The notes below the pieces were generated by a model. That model was not told the origin of the DNA, did no database searches, and saw only the letters and a program-made list of their open reading frames with translations. 10,204 nt of DNA from Thermoplasmata archaeon (GTDB lineage Archaea > Thermoplasmatota > E2 > UBA202 > JdFR-43): NCBI GenBank assembly GCA_021163175.1, contig JAGGXG010000067.1, forward strand, positions 1-10,204, given 5' to 3'. The translations under genes were made by a program, and so were the position numbers. Every line of letters starts with the position of its first letter. The stretch's first letter is position 1. This document shows, one piece after another, positions 1 to 8,487 of the stretch.

Positions 1-31
1 AGATTTTATTGTTTCAAGAGTGTAATTTCGT

Positions 32-2743
32 TTAGCTCACAGTCATTTCATATTCTTTTGAAATTACCTCGTTTCCAGCTGTATCAATTGCTTTTATTTT
101 GAATTTATATGTTCCTTTTTCCATCTGAGCCAGTTCTATTCCATAGCGTGGGGAGTTGCTCATATTTTTCAACTCATCCTCGTTGTGGCGGGGCTGGCTT
201 GGGTGAGAAGCATATTCGTACATTTTCTTTTCTTCTCCATTTATTATTATGGCTACATGGCTTATATTGTAAAATGTTTTGTTAACGAATGCATATACAA
301 AAACATCGCTTTCATTTGCTGGATTCACTGGCGTGTGGTAAACTTTTCCTATGATTGGCTTTTCATCATTGCCAAGTATTGCAAAAGATGCGCTTTTGCT
401 TGCAGAATTGTTGGATGCATCGATAGCAACTATGCGGAGAATATAATCGCCTGGAGAAAGGGTTAAATTCAAATCAAATTTGTTTTGCAGGCTTATTTCC
501 TTTCCCCCAACAAAAACCTTTGCTTCCTTTATTTTGCCATTATCATTTATTTCCCCCATTAAATGCAATTTTTCCATGGCACTCCCATTTTCAGGAGAAT
601 AAATTTTTATTTCTGGTGGCGTGATATCATAGCAATACACTTCATATTCTTTTTCAAAATTTCCCTGCCTTACTTTTATAACATGCCTTCCAATGCTTGC
701 ATTCCATTTTATTGTGAAGTTTCCATTAACATTCCATTCTCTGTCATCTATTTTAACCATGCCATCTCCTGTTGATATTCCATCTATGCTCACAATTCCT
801 TTGTTCACGATTCCAAAATCTGGCTCATATATGTGTATAAAGTTGCCTTTTCCCTTTATCTTTAACTTTAAATGCAAAAGAATGTCATTTCTTTTTGCAT
901 CATTTCTGAAAACAATATAGCAGTTTGTTGCATTGAATTTAATGCTTTCATTGCTAGAATATGAATAGGTTATTGCATTGAATGGCAACCCTTCTTTATA
1001 TTTCTTGAAGTTTTCCTCATCAACAACGAAGAATTTTATTTTTCCTTTGCTTTCTTTCAACCCCTCCTTCCAATCCCATGGATTGCGTTGAAGCAGATAT
1101 GCTTTAGCTGCAAATGAAATGCTGAACTCATAGTCTCCGTTTCCTACTGTAATATGTGGCTCTTTCATTTTTTCATGAACATCCGGCAAAATGAAATGAA
1201 CACGCAAACGCCTTGCATTTGGAAACATTGTAACATAATAATGCAGGGAGTTGCTTCTTCCTATGGTAAATGGCCCGTAATAAAAAACATCATCCTTGTT
1301 TATCAAAAATAGATAGGAATGTCCCAGTCCAAGATTGAATTTGCATTTTCCATCTATATCTGTATAATTCCATATGCTTGGCCACACCCATGGAACCAAG
1401 CCCGGAACACGCTCCCTGTAAAACTTCCATGCTTTCTCATATTTGTCTTCCCATCTTTCCTTTATTCTATCGGGCATCATCTGCCATACCCGCCCAACAG
1501 TCTTTCCCCATAGCCTGTTTTTAAAATCGTTTGCTTTCCAGCTTCCAAATACGATGACACGAGCTCCATCAACAGGATTGCCAAAAGAATCAACAACACT
1601 CACTTCAACAATGCCTCTATCCCCCACCTTTATATACTTAGGTGTAACATCATATATGCTGCTGTCTCCCTGCCATGCAAACAGGGCGGAAATAATCTTG
1701 CCCCATCTATAACGATACTCACTATAATTTGCGACGCAGCCGCCGCCGTCTGCCCACCAGTTGTCGCATTGATGCCAGCCATTGCACCAGAATTCACGCC
1801 ATACATGATCTTCGCCCAAATCGCATATTCCAACACTCGGGATCAAAGCAGCTCTCTGAGCAGCTACACTAATCTGCTGCAATTCGCCGCAAAATCCGTT
1901 GTGCTCATGAGCTATAACATTTGGTTGTCCTGGGCGGTCTCCAGCGGCGAGTTGATTCACCGTTTTTCCAACCCAGTAGTTTAGTGTTTCTATCGCCGTA
2001 GGATGATTTTCCATACTCCATTTCCATGTTCTGTGGGCTGGAGGATAATAGGTGGCGTTATCCCAAAGATATTTTATTCCCTGCAACTTTTCCATGAGCA
2101 ATGGATAGCCAATGTCGTTATGGTAAAAGAGATATTCCCTCCAGAATTTTCCATAAACATATTCAGCATCTTCGAAAGTAATGCGGGGATGAACAACATA
2201 CCAGTAATATATTGAGGGAGGACAAACAATATGCTTTTCCTTTCCATTCTCCAGTGTTGTGTATTCTATTGTTGTCGAGCCATTTTCAAGTTCTATCAGG
2301 CGTGCATAGCTAAGATATTCGGCATTTTTGTATATGTAGCGGGCGTTGTCATATAGTAGCGATGGAGAAGGCATGGCATTTACTGGAGATGTTGCAATGC
2401 TGAAAGCAATTTCATCGACATAGCGAGAGGGCGAGTTTAGTATAAGGGTTGCATAATCACTGGCATTTTCAATCAATTCGAATTGCCTCGCAAGCCTTAA
2501 ACGAATCCATGATGGTGATCTTGCAACAGCCTTTTTTTCTTCTATGATTAGATTAAAATTTTGTTCATCAAAGCTCAAGCCATCGCTTGAGTTAAAGTGT
2601 ATGCAAAAATCTTGCCCGGCTTTTATGTAAATGCTTTTCTCCCCATCATATATCAGATGTTTTTCCTCGCCATTGTAATTCAGCAAGCCAGCTGCAGGCA
2701 GAATGAAAAGAAAAACCAAGCCAATGGTAACAAGCTTTCGCAT
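32..2743 (-). CDS. Secreted transglutaminase-like protein with C-terminal Ig-like modules
   Basis: This 903-residue protein starts with a signal peptide or membrane anchor (MRK, then a hydrophobic stretch at about 4-20), so it acts outside the cell. Residues about 275-330 look like a papain-fold transglutaminase-like core: C285 in NGFCGELQQ, H313 in EDHVWREFW and D327 14 residues later, with the spacing typical of the Cys-His-Asp triad. The 200 or so preceding residues are rich in Tyr and Trp and unassigned. Residues about 368-480 resemble a carboxypeptidase-regulatory or Ig-like beta domain, interrupted by a Trp/Lys/Arg-rich, probably helical insert at about 402-460. Two more Ig-like modules follow at about 706-788 (beginning DITPPEIKI) and 794-903. 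No C-terminal membrane segment or sorting tail is visible. The ATG lies about 24 nt from a TATA box, which suggests a leaderless mRNA. Proteolysis, cross-linking or a non-catalytic role are all possible; the substrate is unknown. Confidence 0.8.
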   Translation of the reverse strand: MRKLVTIGLVFLFILPAAGLLNYNGEEKHLIYDGEKSIYIKAGQDFCIHFNSSDGLSFDEQNFNLIIEEKKAVARSPSWIRLRLARQFELIENASDYATLILNSPSRYVDEIAFSIATSPVNAMPSPSLLYDNARYIYKNAEYLSYARLIELENGSTTIEYTTLENGKEKHIVCPPSIYYWYVVHPRITFEDAEYVYGKFWREYLFYHNDIGYPLLMEKLQGIKYLWDNATYYPPAHRTWKWSMENHPTAIETLNYWVGKTVNQLAAGDRPGQPNVIAHEHNGFCGELQQISVAAQRAALIPSVGICDLGEDHVWREFWCNGWHQCDNWWADGGGCVANYSEYRYRWGKIISALFAWQGDSSIYDVTPKYIKVGDRGIVEVSVVDSFGNPVDGARVIVFGSWKANDFKNRLWGKTVGRVWQMMPDRIKERWEDKYEKAWKFYRERVPGLVPWVWPSIWNYTDIDGKCKFNLGLGHSYLFLINKDDVFYYGPFTIGRSNSLHYYVTMFPNARRLRVHFILPDVHEKMKEPHITVGNGDYEFSISFAAKAYLLQRNPWDWKEGLKESKGKIKFFVVDEENFKKYKEGLPFNAITYSYSSNESIKFNATNCYIVFRNDAKRNDILLHLKLKIKGKGNFIHIYEPDFGIVNKGIVSIDGISTGDGMVKIDDREWNVNGNFTIKWNASIGRHVIKVRQGNFEKEYEVYCYDITPPEIKIYSPENGSAMEKLHLMGEINDNGKIKEAKVFVGGKEISLQNKFDLNLTLSPGDYILRIVAIDASNNSASKSASFAILGNDEKPIIGKVYHTPVNPANESDVFVYAFVNKTFYNISHVAIIINGEEKKMYEYASHPSQPRHNEDELKNMSNSPRYGIELAQMEKGTYKFKIKAIDTAGNEVISKEYEMTVS

Positions 2744-2760
2744 AATGTAAATAGCAAAAT

Positions 2761-2770
2761 GATAAATAAA
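2761..2770 (-). promoter_or_regulatory. TATA box for the transglutaminase-like gene
   Basis: On the minus strand this reads TTTATTTATC, centred about 24 nt upstream of the ATG at 2743. That spacing puts the transcription start at or next to the start codon, so the mRNA is probably leaderless. No Shine-Dalgarno sequence is visible before the ATG. Confidence 0.6.
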
Positions 2771-2790
2771 TTTGTTTCATGAATGAGCCA

Positions 2791-2804
2791 AAAAGATTTA
2801 TATT
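2791..2804 (+). promoter_or_regulatory. BRE/TATA promoter for the PKD-domain gene
   Basis: A purine-rich BRE-like AAAAGA (2791-2796) is followed by TTTATATT (2797-2804), centred about 24 nt before the ATG at 2824. The start of transcription would fall on the start codon, so a leaderless mRNA is expected. It is arranged back to back with the promoter of the divergent gene, with about 20 bp between the two TATA boxes. Confidence 0.65.
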
Positions 2805-2823
2805 GAAACAACAATAATGGCTT

Positions 2824-3972
2824 ATGAAATTGAGGTATGTTTCGTTAATATTGGCAATAGCATTGTTTGCATCTGCTGCTAGTGCTTCATTGCAAAAGCC
2901 AAATTGGGGCATAGGCGATTACTGGGAATATAGAGGTAGCTACAGTGTTGATGAAGAAACGAAGTATGAAAACATGAGTGTTCATGTTAGCATACAAACT
3001 CACGACTTATCATTAAAATTGAAGGTGGAAGGGATAGAAAGCATAAACATAAATGGAGAGGAAATAGCATGTTATAAAACGAGGCTAACTTCATCATCTT
3101 CTGGAACAATACTAATTGAAGGAAATCTTGGAGGAAATCCAGTTAGCTATAGTGGGAGCTTTAATCTGGATGGCGGAGGATACATTTATTTTAGCATAGA
3201 TGGCTTAAAAGTTGCAAAGAATGATTTAACAGTCAACATAACAACGGACATATCTCTTCCAAATATGCCAAGCGGCGCATTAAGCGTGAGCATGGAATAC
3301 TCTCCTCCATTAGATTTCATGAATTTTCCAGTTGAAGAAGGAGAAAAATGGACGGCGAATTCAACCGTGACAATAAGCTATGGAGGCATGTCAACACAAA
3401 ATCCAGTGAGCTTTTCTTTTGAATGCATAGGAAAGCAGGGAAGCAGCACATATGTAATAAAATCTGGATATAATCCATTTGAAGAATTCATTCCTGTCAA
3501 TAATACCCTCATATTCTGGGATGGAAGCGTAGGAATGATAAGAGAAATAAAGGATATTGGAGGAAGCCAATCTTTGGATATAAAACTTATAGCTCATAAC
3601 TATAGCAATGTTACAAATGAACCACCCGTTGCGGATTTCACATGGCAGCCCGCAAATCCAAAAGTTGGAGACAACGTTATATTCCATTCAAATAGCTATG
3701 ATAACGATGGAACAATCGTTTCCTACTTCTGGGAATTCGGCGACGGCAAGACTTCGACGGCTGCAAATCCAAGCCATGTTTATCATGAGGCTGGAAATTA
3801 TACTGTAAAACTTACAGTAACCGACAATTATGGCGCCACCTCATACGTGGAAAAGAATATAGTCGTTGGCGGGGGCGGCGCCAGCAGCAGCAATACACCT
3901 GGATTTGAGCTTGCCCTGCTGATTGCTGCGCTAATCTTTGCTGTAGGGAGAAAATTCAGTATATTTAAATAG
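2824..3972 (+). CDS. Secreted PKD-domain surface protein with PGF-CTERM tail
   Basis: This is a 382-residue exported protein. Residues 1-22 form a clear signal peptide (KLRY, hydrophobic core, ASAASA cleavage region). Residues about 23-260 are a beta-rich, Ser/Gly/Asn-rich region that I cannot assign; it has several N-glycosylation sequons. Residues about 266-349 are a PKD domain, with the hallmark WEFGDG, NPSHVY and GNYTVKLTVTD motifs. A GGGGASSSN linker leads to TPGFE (358-362), a short hydrophobic helix and a basic RKF end. This tripartite tail matches PGF-CTERM, which in other archaea is recognised by archaeosortase A; the protein is cleaved and lipid-anchored to the surface. The sortase gene is not in this window. 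The ATG at 2824 suits the signal peptide and the promoter spacing; the ATG at 2817 is in another frame. An RND exporter follows 31 bp downstream. Confidence 0.85.
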   Translation: MKLRYVSLILAIALFASAASASLQKPNWGIGDYWEYRGSYSVDEETKYENMSVHVSIQTHDLSLKLKVEGIESININGEEIACYKTRLTSSSSGTILIEGNLGGNPVSYSGSFNLDGGGYIYFSIDGLKVAKNDLTVNITTDISLPNMPSGALSVSMEYSPPLDFMNFPVEEGEKWTANSTVTISYGGMSTQNPVSFSFECIGKQGSSTYVIKSGYNPFEEFIPVNNTLIFWDGSVGMIREIKDIGGSQSLDIKLIAHNYSNVTNEPPVADFTWQPANPKVGDNVIFHSNSYDNDGTIVSYFWEFGDGKTSTAANPSHVYHEAGNYTVKLTVTDNYGATSYVEKNIVVGGGGASSSNTPGFELALLIAALIFAVGRKFSIFK

Positions 3973-4003
3973 GCTGTAAATATTAAAGTAGCTTGGGGAG
4001 TAA

Positions 4004-6193
4004 ATGCAGTATGATTTATTACTTAAAAGGCCAAAGCTTACAATCATTGTCTTTACTATTGTTACCGCAATAATTTCAATAAATGCTTTGAATGTCCAGA
4101 TAACTTCTGATATCGAAGTCTATATGCCGAGAAATGAGCCAAGCGTTGTCATTTTAAATGAAATCCGTCAGGAGTGGCCAATCGATTCTTTGATGATTTA
4201 TTTGAAGGGAGATAATTTAACACAGGTGGCAAAGCTTAAAGAAATAGACGCAATGGAGAAAGCTCTTGATCCGCTTCCCACAATGGCTGATAATGTTGCA
4301 TATACTGCAAGTATAGCTTCTTTGGTGAGAGAAACAAACGCAAACATGCCATGCGGAGAGGACAAAATACCGGATAACCAGATATATGCAAATTTTTTAC
4401 TCGGTTACATTCCGGATGAAATAAAATATAATTTGATAACCCACGATGGAAGGGATGCGGTTATAATAGTCACAACCAACAAAAGCATAAACACCGAGCG
4501 ACTCTTGGATGATAAGGTGTATCCGATCACTCAATCTGCAAAGCAATTCAAAGCAACTCCTACGGGAATAATGACAATGTATACTGAAACGGTGAGATGG
4601 ATTATGAATAAAATATATGGTGTGACTTTGCTTTCCTTACTTCTCATAATATTGGCTCTTTTTGCATTTCATAAGGATGCAAAAGTTGTGTTCATTGTAA
4701 TAATGCCTGTTCTGTATGCCATTGGTTTAACCTTCGGAACACTGGGTTTAATGAAAACTGCATTTTCTCCAACAGTTATAGCTGTATTGCCTTTACTTGC
4801 CGCCCTCGGCGTAGCATATTCATTGCATATGGTAAACTATTTCATGGAAAGAATGGAAAAGCCCATGGAAGCAATAAAAAGAACGATAAACACTACAGGA
4901 AAAGCTGTTTTTTTATCCGCCATAACAACGATTGTTGGCTTCGCTTCCTTATTAAGCTCAAATATGCCCCCCATATACAATATGGGTCTGGCTTTCCTTA
5001 TTGGCGTTTTATATTCCTTCATAACAACCATGATTCTTGTTCCAACCATGCTGCTTGTTATAAAAACTGGAAAGAAAAGAAGCATGGAATGGCGTAAGCT
5101 TGCAAATTTAACAAAATACAGGAAGCAAATCCTGATTGTGCTTTTGATGCTTTCCCTTGTTTCAATTGCTTCCATTCCAAAGGTTTCAACCCGCTCTTCC
5201 GTATGGGAAATGATGCCTTTGAAGATGGAAAGCAATGTTTTAATGCATGAATATTCAGAAAAATTTCATGGTGGGCAATCAGGCGTTATTCTCGTTGACT
5301 CTGGCAAAAATGGTGGCATATTCGAACCCAATCTATTACGAAAACTCGATGAGATGGAAAGAATAATGAATGTTGGCGTTGAGAATGTTAGTGCTTATTC
5401 AATAGTTGATGTAATCAAAAAAATTAATTTTGGCAGAATTCCAGATACAAGAGAGGAAGTTGAGGATATAGTGGATAAGCTACCGGAGAAATATAAAACA
5501 ATGCTTCTCGACAGGAAGAATTATAGAAAAACGTTGATATATGTTGATATGCCAATAATGTCTGTAAAGGATACAAGAAGAGCGGTTTACAGCGTTGATG
5601 AGATAATAAGCCATTACAATAACGAGATAAAAGGATATGGAAAAATAAAGCAGCTCACAGGGCTTGCTGCCATAACGGCTGAGCTAAATGAAATGCTCAT
5701 GGACCAGCAATTCCGCTTCACTTTCATCTCTCTCCTGCTTGTCTATCTTTCCCTCCTGATAGTTTTCAGATCTTTTAGATATGCTTCCCTCACCATGCTT
5801 CCCATAATATTGCTCTTAGTGTGGGAGCCTGCTCTGCTCGTTCTCCTTAACATTCCGCTGAACGTCGCCACCATAACAGTTTCATCCATTGCGATAGGCG
5901 TCGGCATAGATTTTGCCGTTCATATAACGGAGAGAGTGATGGAAGAAATAAAGGAGAAAAGCGGGCTGGCGGCGATAAAAATAGCGCTGGCGAAAAAAAG
6001 CCCATCGCTGGCTGAAGCTACCATAGCCCTCGTCGGCGGAGGCATCCCAATATTTTTGATGGAATATGAAATGATAACCCAATTCATTGTTCTCGCCCTT
6101 TTCATGCTTGCTTTTGCTTGCATTGGCTCAATTTTAACGCTCGCTTCCATATACGCCGCCAGAGGAGGAAAAATAGTGGAAGGGTGGAAATAA
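4004..6193 (+). CDS. RND/MMPL-superfamily exporter with an atypical first half
   Basis: This 729-residue membrane protein has the duplicated RND plan: TM1 (about 10-29), an external loop (30-200), five TM segments (about 204-355), then TM7 (about 375-393), a second loop (394-567) and five more TM segments (about 572-720). It belongs with the archaeal RND-type predicted exporters (COG1033-like), which are generally proton-driven exporters of hydrophobic or lipid-like substrates; the cargo here is unknown. The TM10 motif GVGIDFAVH carries D636. The equivalent TM4 stretch in the first half reads ALGVAYSLH, with A271 where the Asp should be. It is shorter than bacterial drug RND pumps, as usual for this archaeal group. 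The ATG at 4004 is preceded by GGGGAG only 3 nt away, too close for normal Shine-Dalgarno pairing, and by an AT-rich TATA-like stretch at 3977-3988. Readthrough from the PKD gene is also possible. It ends 1 bp from the convergent RND gene. Confidence 0.85.
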   Translation: MQYDLLLKRPKLTIIVFTIVTAIISINALNVQITSDIEVYMPRNEPSVVILNEIRQEWPIDSLMIYLKGDNLTQVAKLKEIDAMEKALDPLPTMADNVAYTASIASLVRETNANMPCGEDKIPDNQIYANFLLGYIPDEIKYNLITHDGRDAVIIVTTNKSINTERLLDDKVYPITQSAKQFKATPTGIMTMYTETVRWIMNKIYGVTLLSLLLIILALFAFHKDAKVVFIVIMPVLYAIGLTFGTLGLMKTAFSPTVIAVLPLLAALGVAYSLHMVNYFMERMEKPMEAIKRTINTTGKAVFLSAITTIVGFASLLSSNMPPIYNMGLAFLIGVLYSFITTMILVPTMLLVIKTGKKRSMEWRKLANLTKYRKQILIVLLMLSLVSIASIPKVSTRSSVWEMMPLKMESNVLMHEYSEKFHGGQSGVILVDSGKNGGIFEPNLLRKLDEMERIMNVGVENVSAYSIVDVIKKINFGRIPDTREEVEDIVDKLPEKYKTMLLDRKNYRKTLIYVDMPIMSVKDTRRAVYSVDEIISHYNNEIKGYGKIKQLTGLAAITAELNEMLMDQQFRFTFISLLLVYLSLLIVFRSFRYASLTMLPIILLLVWEPALLVLLNIPLNVATITVSSIAIGVGIDFAVHITERVMEEIKEKSGLAAIKIALAKKSPSLAEATIALVGGGIPIFLMEYEMITQFIVLALFMLAFACIGSILTLASIYAARGGKIVEGWK

Positions 6194-6194
6194 A

Positions 6195-8453
6195 TCATTT
6201 TTTAATCATATCAAGCAACAATGGAAGCACAAACATGCTTGCAAGAAATGCATAGAAGATTGCGAGAGATATGAGCAAACCAAATGTTTTTATTGGAGGA
6301 AGCAGCGAAAATGAAAGCAGGGCGAAGGCGAATATCGTTGTTATGGCAGAAGCCATCAGAGCATGCCCGGTATTTTTCGCAACTCTCTCTATATCTTTAT
6401 GGACGGCAAATTCATTTGTGACATGTATTGAATAATCTATTCCAAGTCCTATTCCTATGGACGCAACCGTTATTGTTGTTACTGTAAGGGAGATGCCAAG
6501 AATAGAAATTGTTCCAAGTATCCATATTGTGGCAAGAATAACAGGAATTAGGGCGAAAATTGCCAGGATAACGGAGCCATATTTTTTAATGAATATAATG
6601 CTCATGACAACAAAAGAAAGAATTAATGCAAGCATAATTGATTCAATCTGGCTTTCCTGAAAGGCATTCATTACAACATAAGCTGTTACTGTCGACCCAG
6701 TTATGATATGCTTCTCATCTATTCTAATGCCTTTCTTGACTTTTTCATAAAGTTTCTCAACTTCCTTCCTTTCACCTTTTGCACTAACATGTATCCTTAT
6801 GAGTGTGCCATCATAATTTGCATTTTTATGCAATACATGTTTTCCTCCATGTTTGTAAATCCAGTCATACAATTCCTTTATTTCTTCATATGTGGCATTT
6901 TTCTCTGGCAAATCATTTTCCATAACTTTGTGATACATTTCTGAAAAGCTTTCATTATAATTTAAATCGAATATTGAATCGTTGGTTGCATAATCATGCA
7001 TCACGGAGAGTATGCTTTCTATTTTTACAATATGGTCATCAGAAATATTATCCACGCTGCTTTTTATCTCATGCAATAGATGGGCAGATGTGACATTTCC
7101 CTTAATCAAAACATCAATTTCTCCTGTAGAAAAATTGAAATTGGAAATGAGATATCTTGCCTCTCTGGAAATTTTCAAATTTTTGGGGAGAAAATCTTTT
7201 ATATCATACTCATAGGTTAAATTCAATGAGGAGATGAAAAGAAAGGCTGTAACCAAAAACACTGCAGAGATGAGAGCAATTCTATGGCTCTTCGCCTTTT
7301 TTATTATTGCCGCCATATTCAAAAATTTTGCTTTTCGAGCTTTTTCAAATTTTTTCAGTTCATCGATGGCTGGAACCAAAAGAATTGTTATTGAAAAGCA
7401 TGAGAATATTCCGAAAGATGCAAGAATACCAAATTGCTGCAGCAGTGAAATGGATGAAACAACGTTGGACAAAAAGCCGATTGCAGTTGTTATGGTGGAA
7501 AGTAGCAGAGCGGAGAAAACAACCTTCTCATTTTCTCCTTCTTTTATTCTCAAAATCATGTGTATGGAATAATCTATTCCTATTCCGACAAGCAATACAG
7601 GGATGGATGCAGATATTGGATTTAGAGAAAAATGCATTAAGGAAGCAAAGCCATAAACCCACAAAATTGAAAGGAACAGGATGATTAAACTCAAAACAAC
7701 TTCCCACAGATTTTTAAAAGTAAACAACAATATGATTATTACGAGAAGGAGAGACAAAGGAAGTAAAATGATGAGTGATTGCTTATTTGCTTTCATTATA
7801 TCCTCTTCGATGATTTTTCCTCCCAGAACAGTCATATCTATATGTTTTGTTTTTTCTTCTGTTGCAATTCTTTCTATTTCTCTTTCCTCTCTCAAAGCTT
7901 CTTTTTCATTGAATATAAGGGAGCCATTCAGTGAGAATTGTATTATGGTGGCATTTGCTTTCTCTCCATCGAAATCATTAGAAAGAAAAATTGAGACATA
8001 GCTGGAAGGAATTATTTTTGAAAGGAAATGAAGAAGCTGGAGTATCTCCTCGTTGCTCTTTCTTTCCATAATTTCTATCTTGTTTTCGTAATTTATTTCC
8101 TTATTTTCATTTATCAGGAATATGCTTGAAATGAAATCAGCAAAACTGAAAGATTTTGCATTCAAGCTATCATTGACTTTCTTTTCAATTTCAAGTATTT
8201 CGAGCATGTCTTCCTTATTCAGAATATTTCCATCCCTGCTTTTTGCAAGCACGATAACATAATAATGATCTTCGTATTCGGTAAGAACTTCCTTATTCGC
8301 TCTAACAACTTCATTATCTGGCAAAAAACTTTCCTCGTTGAATTCATATTTTATTCCATTAAATAATATCGAAAGAGAGAAAAATAAGGTTATTAACAAA
8401 ACAATGAATATTGCAAATCTTGGATTTTTTCTGATTGAATCTATCAAATCCAC
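6195..8453 (-). CDS. RND/MMPL-superfamily exporter with GTG start
   Basis: This is a 752-residue RND-superfamily exporter, a paralogue of the convergent gene. It has TM1 (about 11-31), a loop carrying the ESFLPDN signature, five TMs (about 226-360), TM7 (about 390-410), a second loop with DFLPKN, and five TMs (about 605-748). Both halves keep the proton-relay motif: GIGIDYSIH with D294 and GLGIDYSIH with D673. Cargo is unknown; lipid or hydrophobic molecules are the family expectation. The open frame extends to an ATG at 8564, but that extension lies inside tRNA-His, so it is not coding. The first suitable start is the GTG at 8453, about 23 nt downstream of a TATA-like box, which points to a leaderless mRNA. 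The next in-frame Met is about 80 residues in, after TM1, so GTG (or the TTG two codons later) must be used. It ends 1 bp from the neighbouring RND gene. Confidence 0.85.
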   Translation of the reverse strand: MDLIDSIRKNPRFAIFIVLLITLFFSLSILFNGIKYEFNEESFLPDNEVVRANKEVLTEYEDHYYVIVLAKSRDGNILNKEDMLEILEIEKKVNDSLNAKSFSFADFISSIFLINENKEINYENKIEIMERKSNEEILQLLHFLSKIIPSSYVSIFLSNDFDGEKANATIIQFSLNGSLIFNEKEALREEREIERIATEEKTKHIDMTVLGGKIIEEDIMKANKQSLIILLPLSLLLVIIILLFTFKNLWEVVLSLIILFLSILWVYGFASLMHFSLNPISASIPVLLVGIGIDYSIHMILRIKEGENEKVVFSALLLSTITTAIGFLSNVVSSISLLQQFGILASFGIFSCFSITILLVPAIDELKKFEKARKAKFLNMAAIIKKAKSHRIALISAVFLVTAFLFISSLNLTYEYDIKDFLPKNLKISREARYLISNFNFSTGEIDVLIKGNVTSAHLLHEIKSSVDNISDDHIVKIESILSVMHDYATNDSIFDLNYNESFSEMYHKVMENDLPEKNATYEEIKELYDWIYKHGGKHVLHKNANYDGTLIRIHVSAKGERKEVEKLYEKVKKGIRIDEKHIITGSTVTAYVVMNAFQESQIESIMLALILSFVVMSIIFIKKYGSVILAIFALIPVILATIWILGTISILGISLTVTTITVASIGIGLGIDYSIHVTNEFAVHKDIERVAKNTGHALMASAITTIFAFALLSFSLLPPIKTFGLLISLAIFYAFLASMFVLPLLLDMIKK
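6198..6203 (+). terminator. Possible T-run terminator after the first RND gene
   Basis: Six T residues begin 5 nt after the TAA of the 729-residue RND gene. Archaeal transcription often ends at such T runs without a hairpin. It lies inside the last codons (Lys-Lys) of the opposing gene, so any 3' end here makes antisense overlap. It is short and unproven. Confidence 0.35.
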
Positions 8454-8472
8454 ATTTGTAATGGAAAGCCAG

Positions 8473-8483
8473 TATAAATAAAA
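8473..8483 (-). promoter_or_regulatory. TATA box of the second RND gene, fused to the tRNA-His 3' T tract
   Basis: On the minus strand this reads TTTTATTTATA. Its centre is 22-27 nt upstream of the GTG at 8453, supporting a leaderless transcript. It sits directly after the tRNA-His 3' end, so the T-rich stretch could serve both as terminator for the tRNA and as promoter for the exporter. Confidence 0.5.
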
Positions 8484-8486
8484 CAA
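8478..8486 (-). terminator. T-rich tract after tRNA-His
   Basis: On the minus strand the tRNA discriminator base C73 is followed by a single C and then TTGTTTTAT. This is the kind of T-rich tract at which archaeal RNA polymerase stops. It overlaps the next gene's TATA element. CCA is not encoded. Confidence 0.4.
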
Positions 8487-8487
8487 G

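Noticed and set aside
2817..2819. ATG just before the PKD gene as a start
   Set aside because: It is in a different frame from the signal peptide and does not lead into the PKD protein.
3995..4000. GGGGAG as a Shine-Dalgarno site for the plus-strand RND gene
   Set aside because: It is only 3 nt from the ATG and matches the anti-SD only partly, so it is not treated as a confident RBS.
4837..5235. 132-residue open frame on the minus strand inside the plus-strand RND gene
   Set aside because: It lies antisense to a well-supported membrane protein, has no promoter or RBS, and its translation resembles no family I recognise. Similar shadow frames inside the other genes were also left out.
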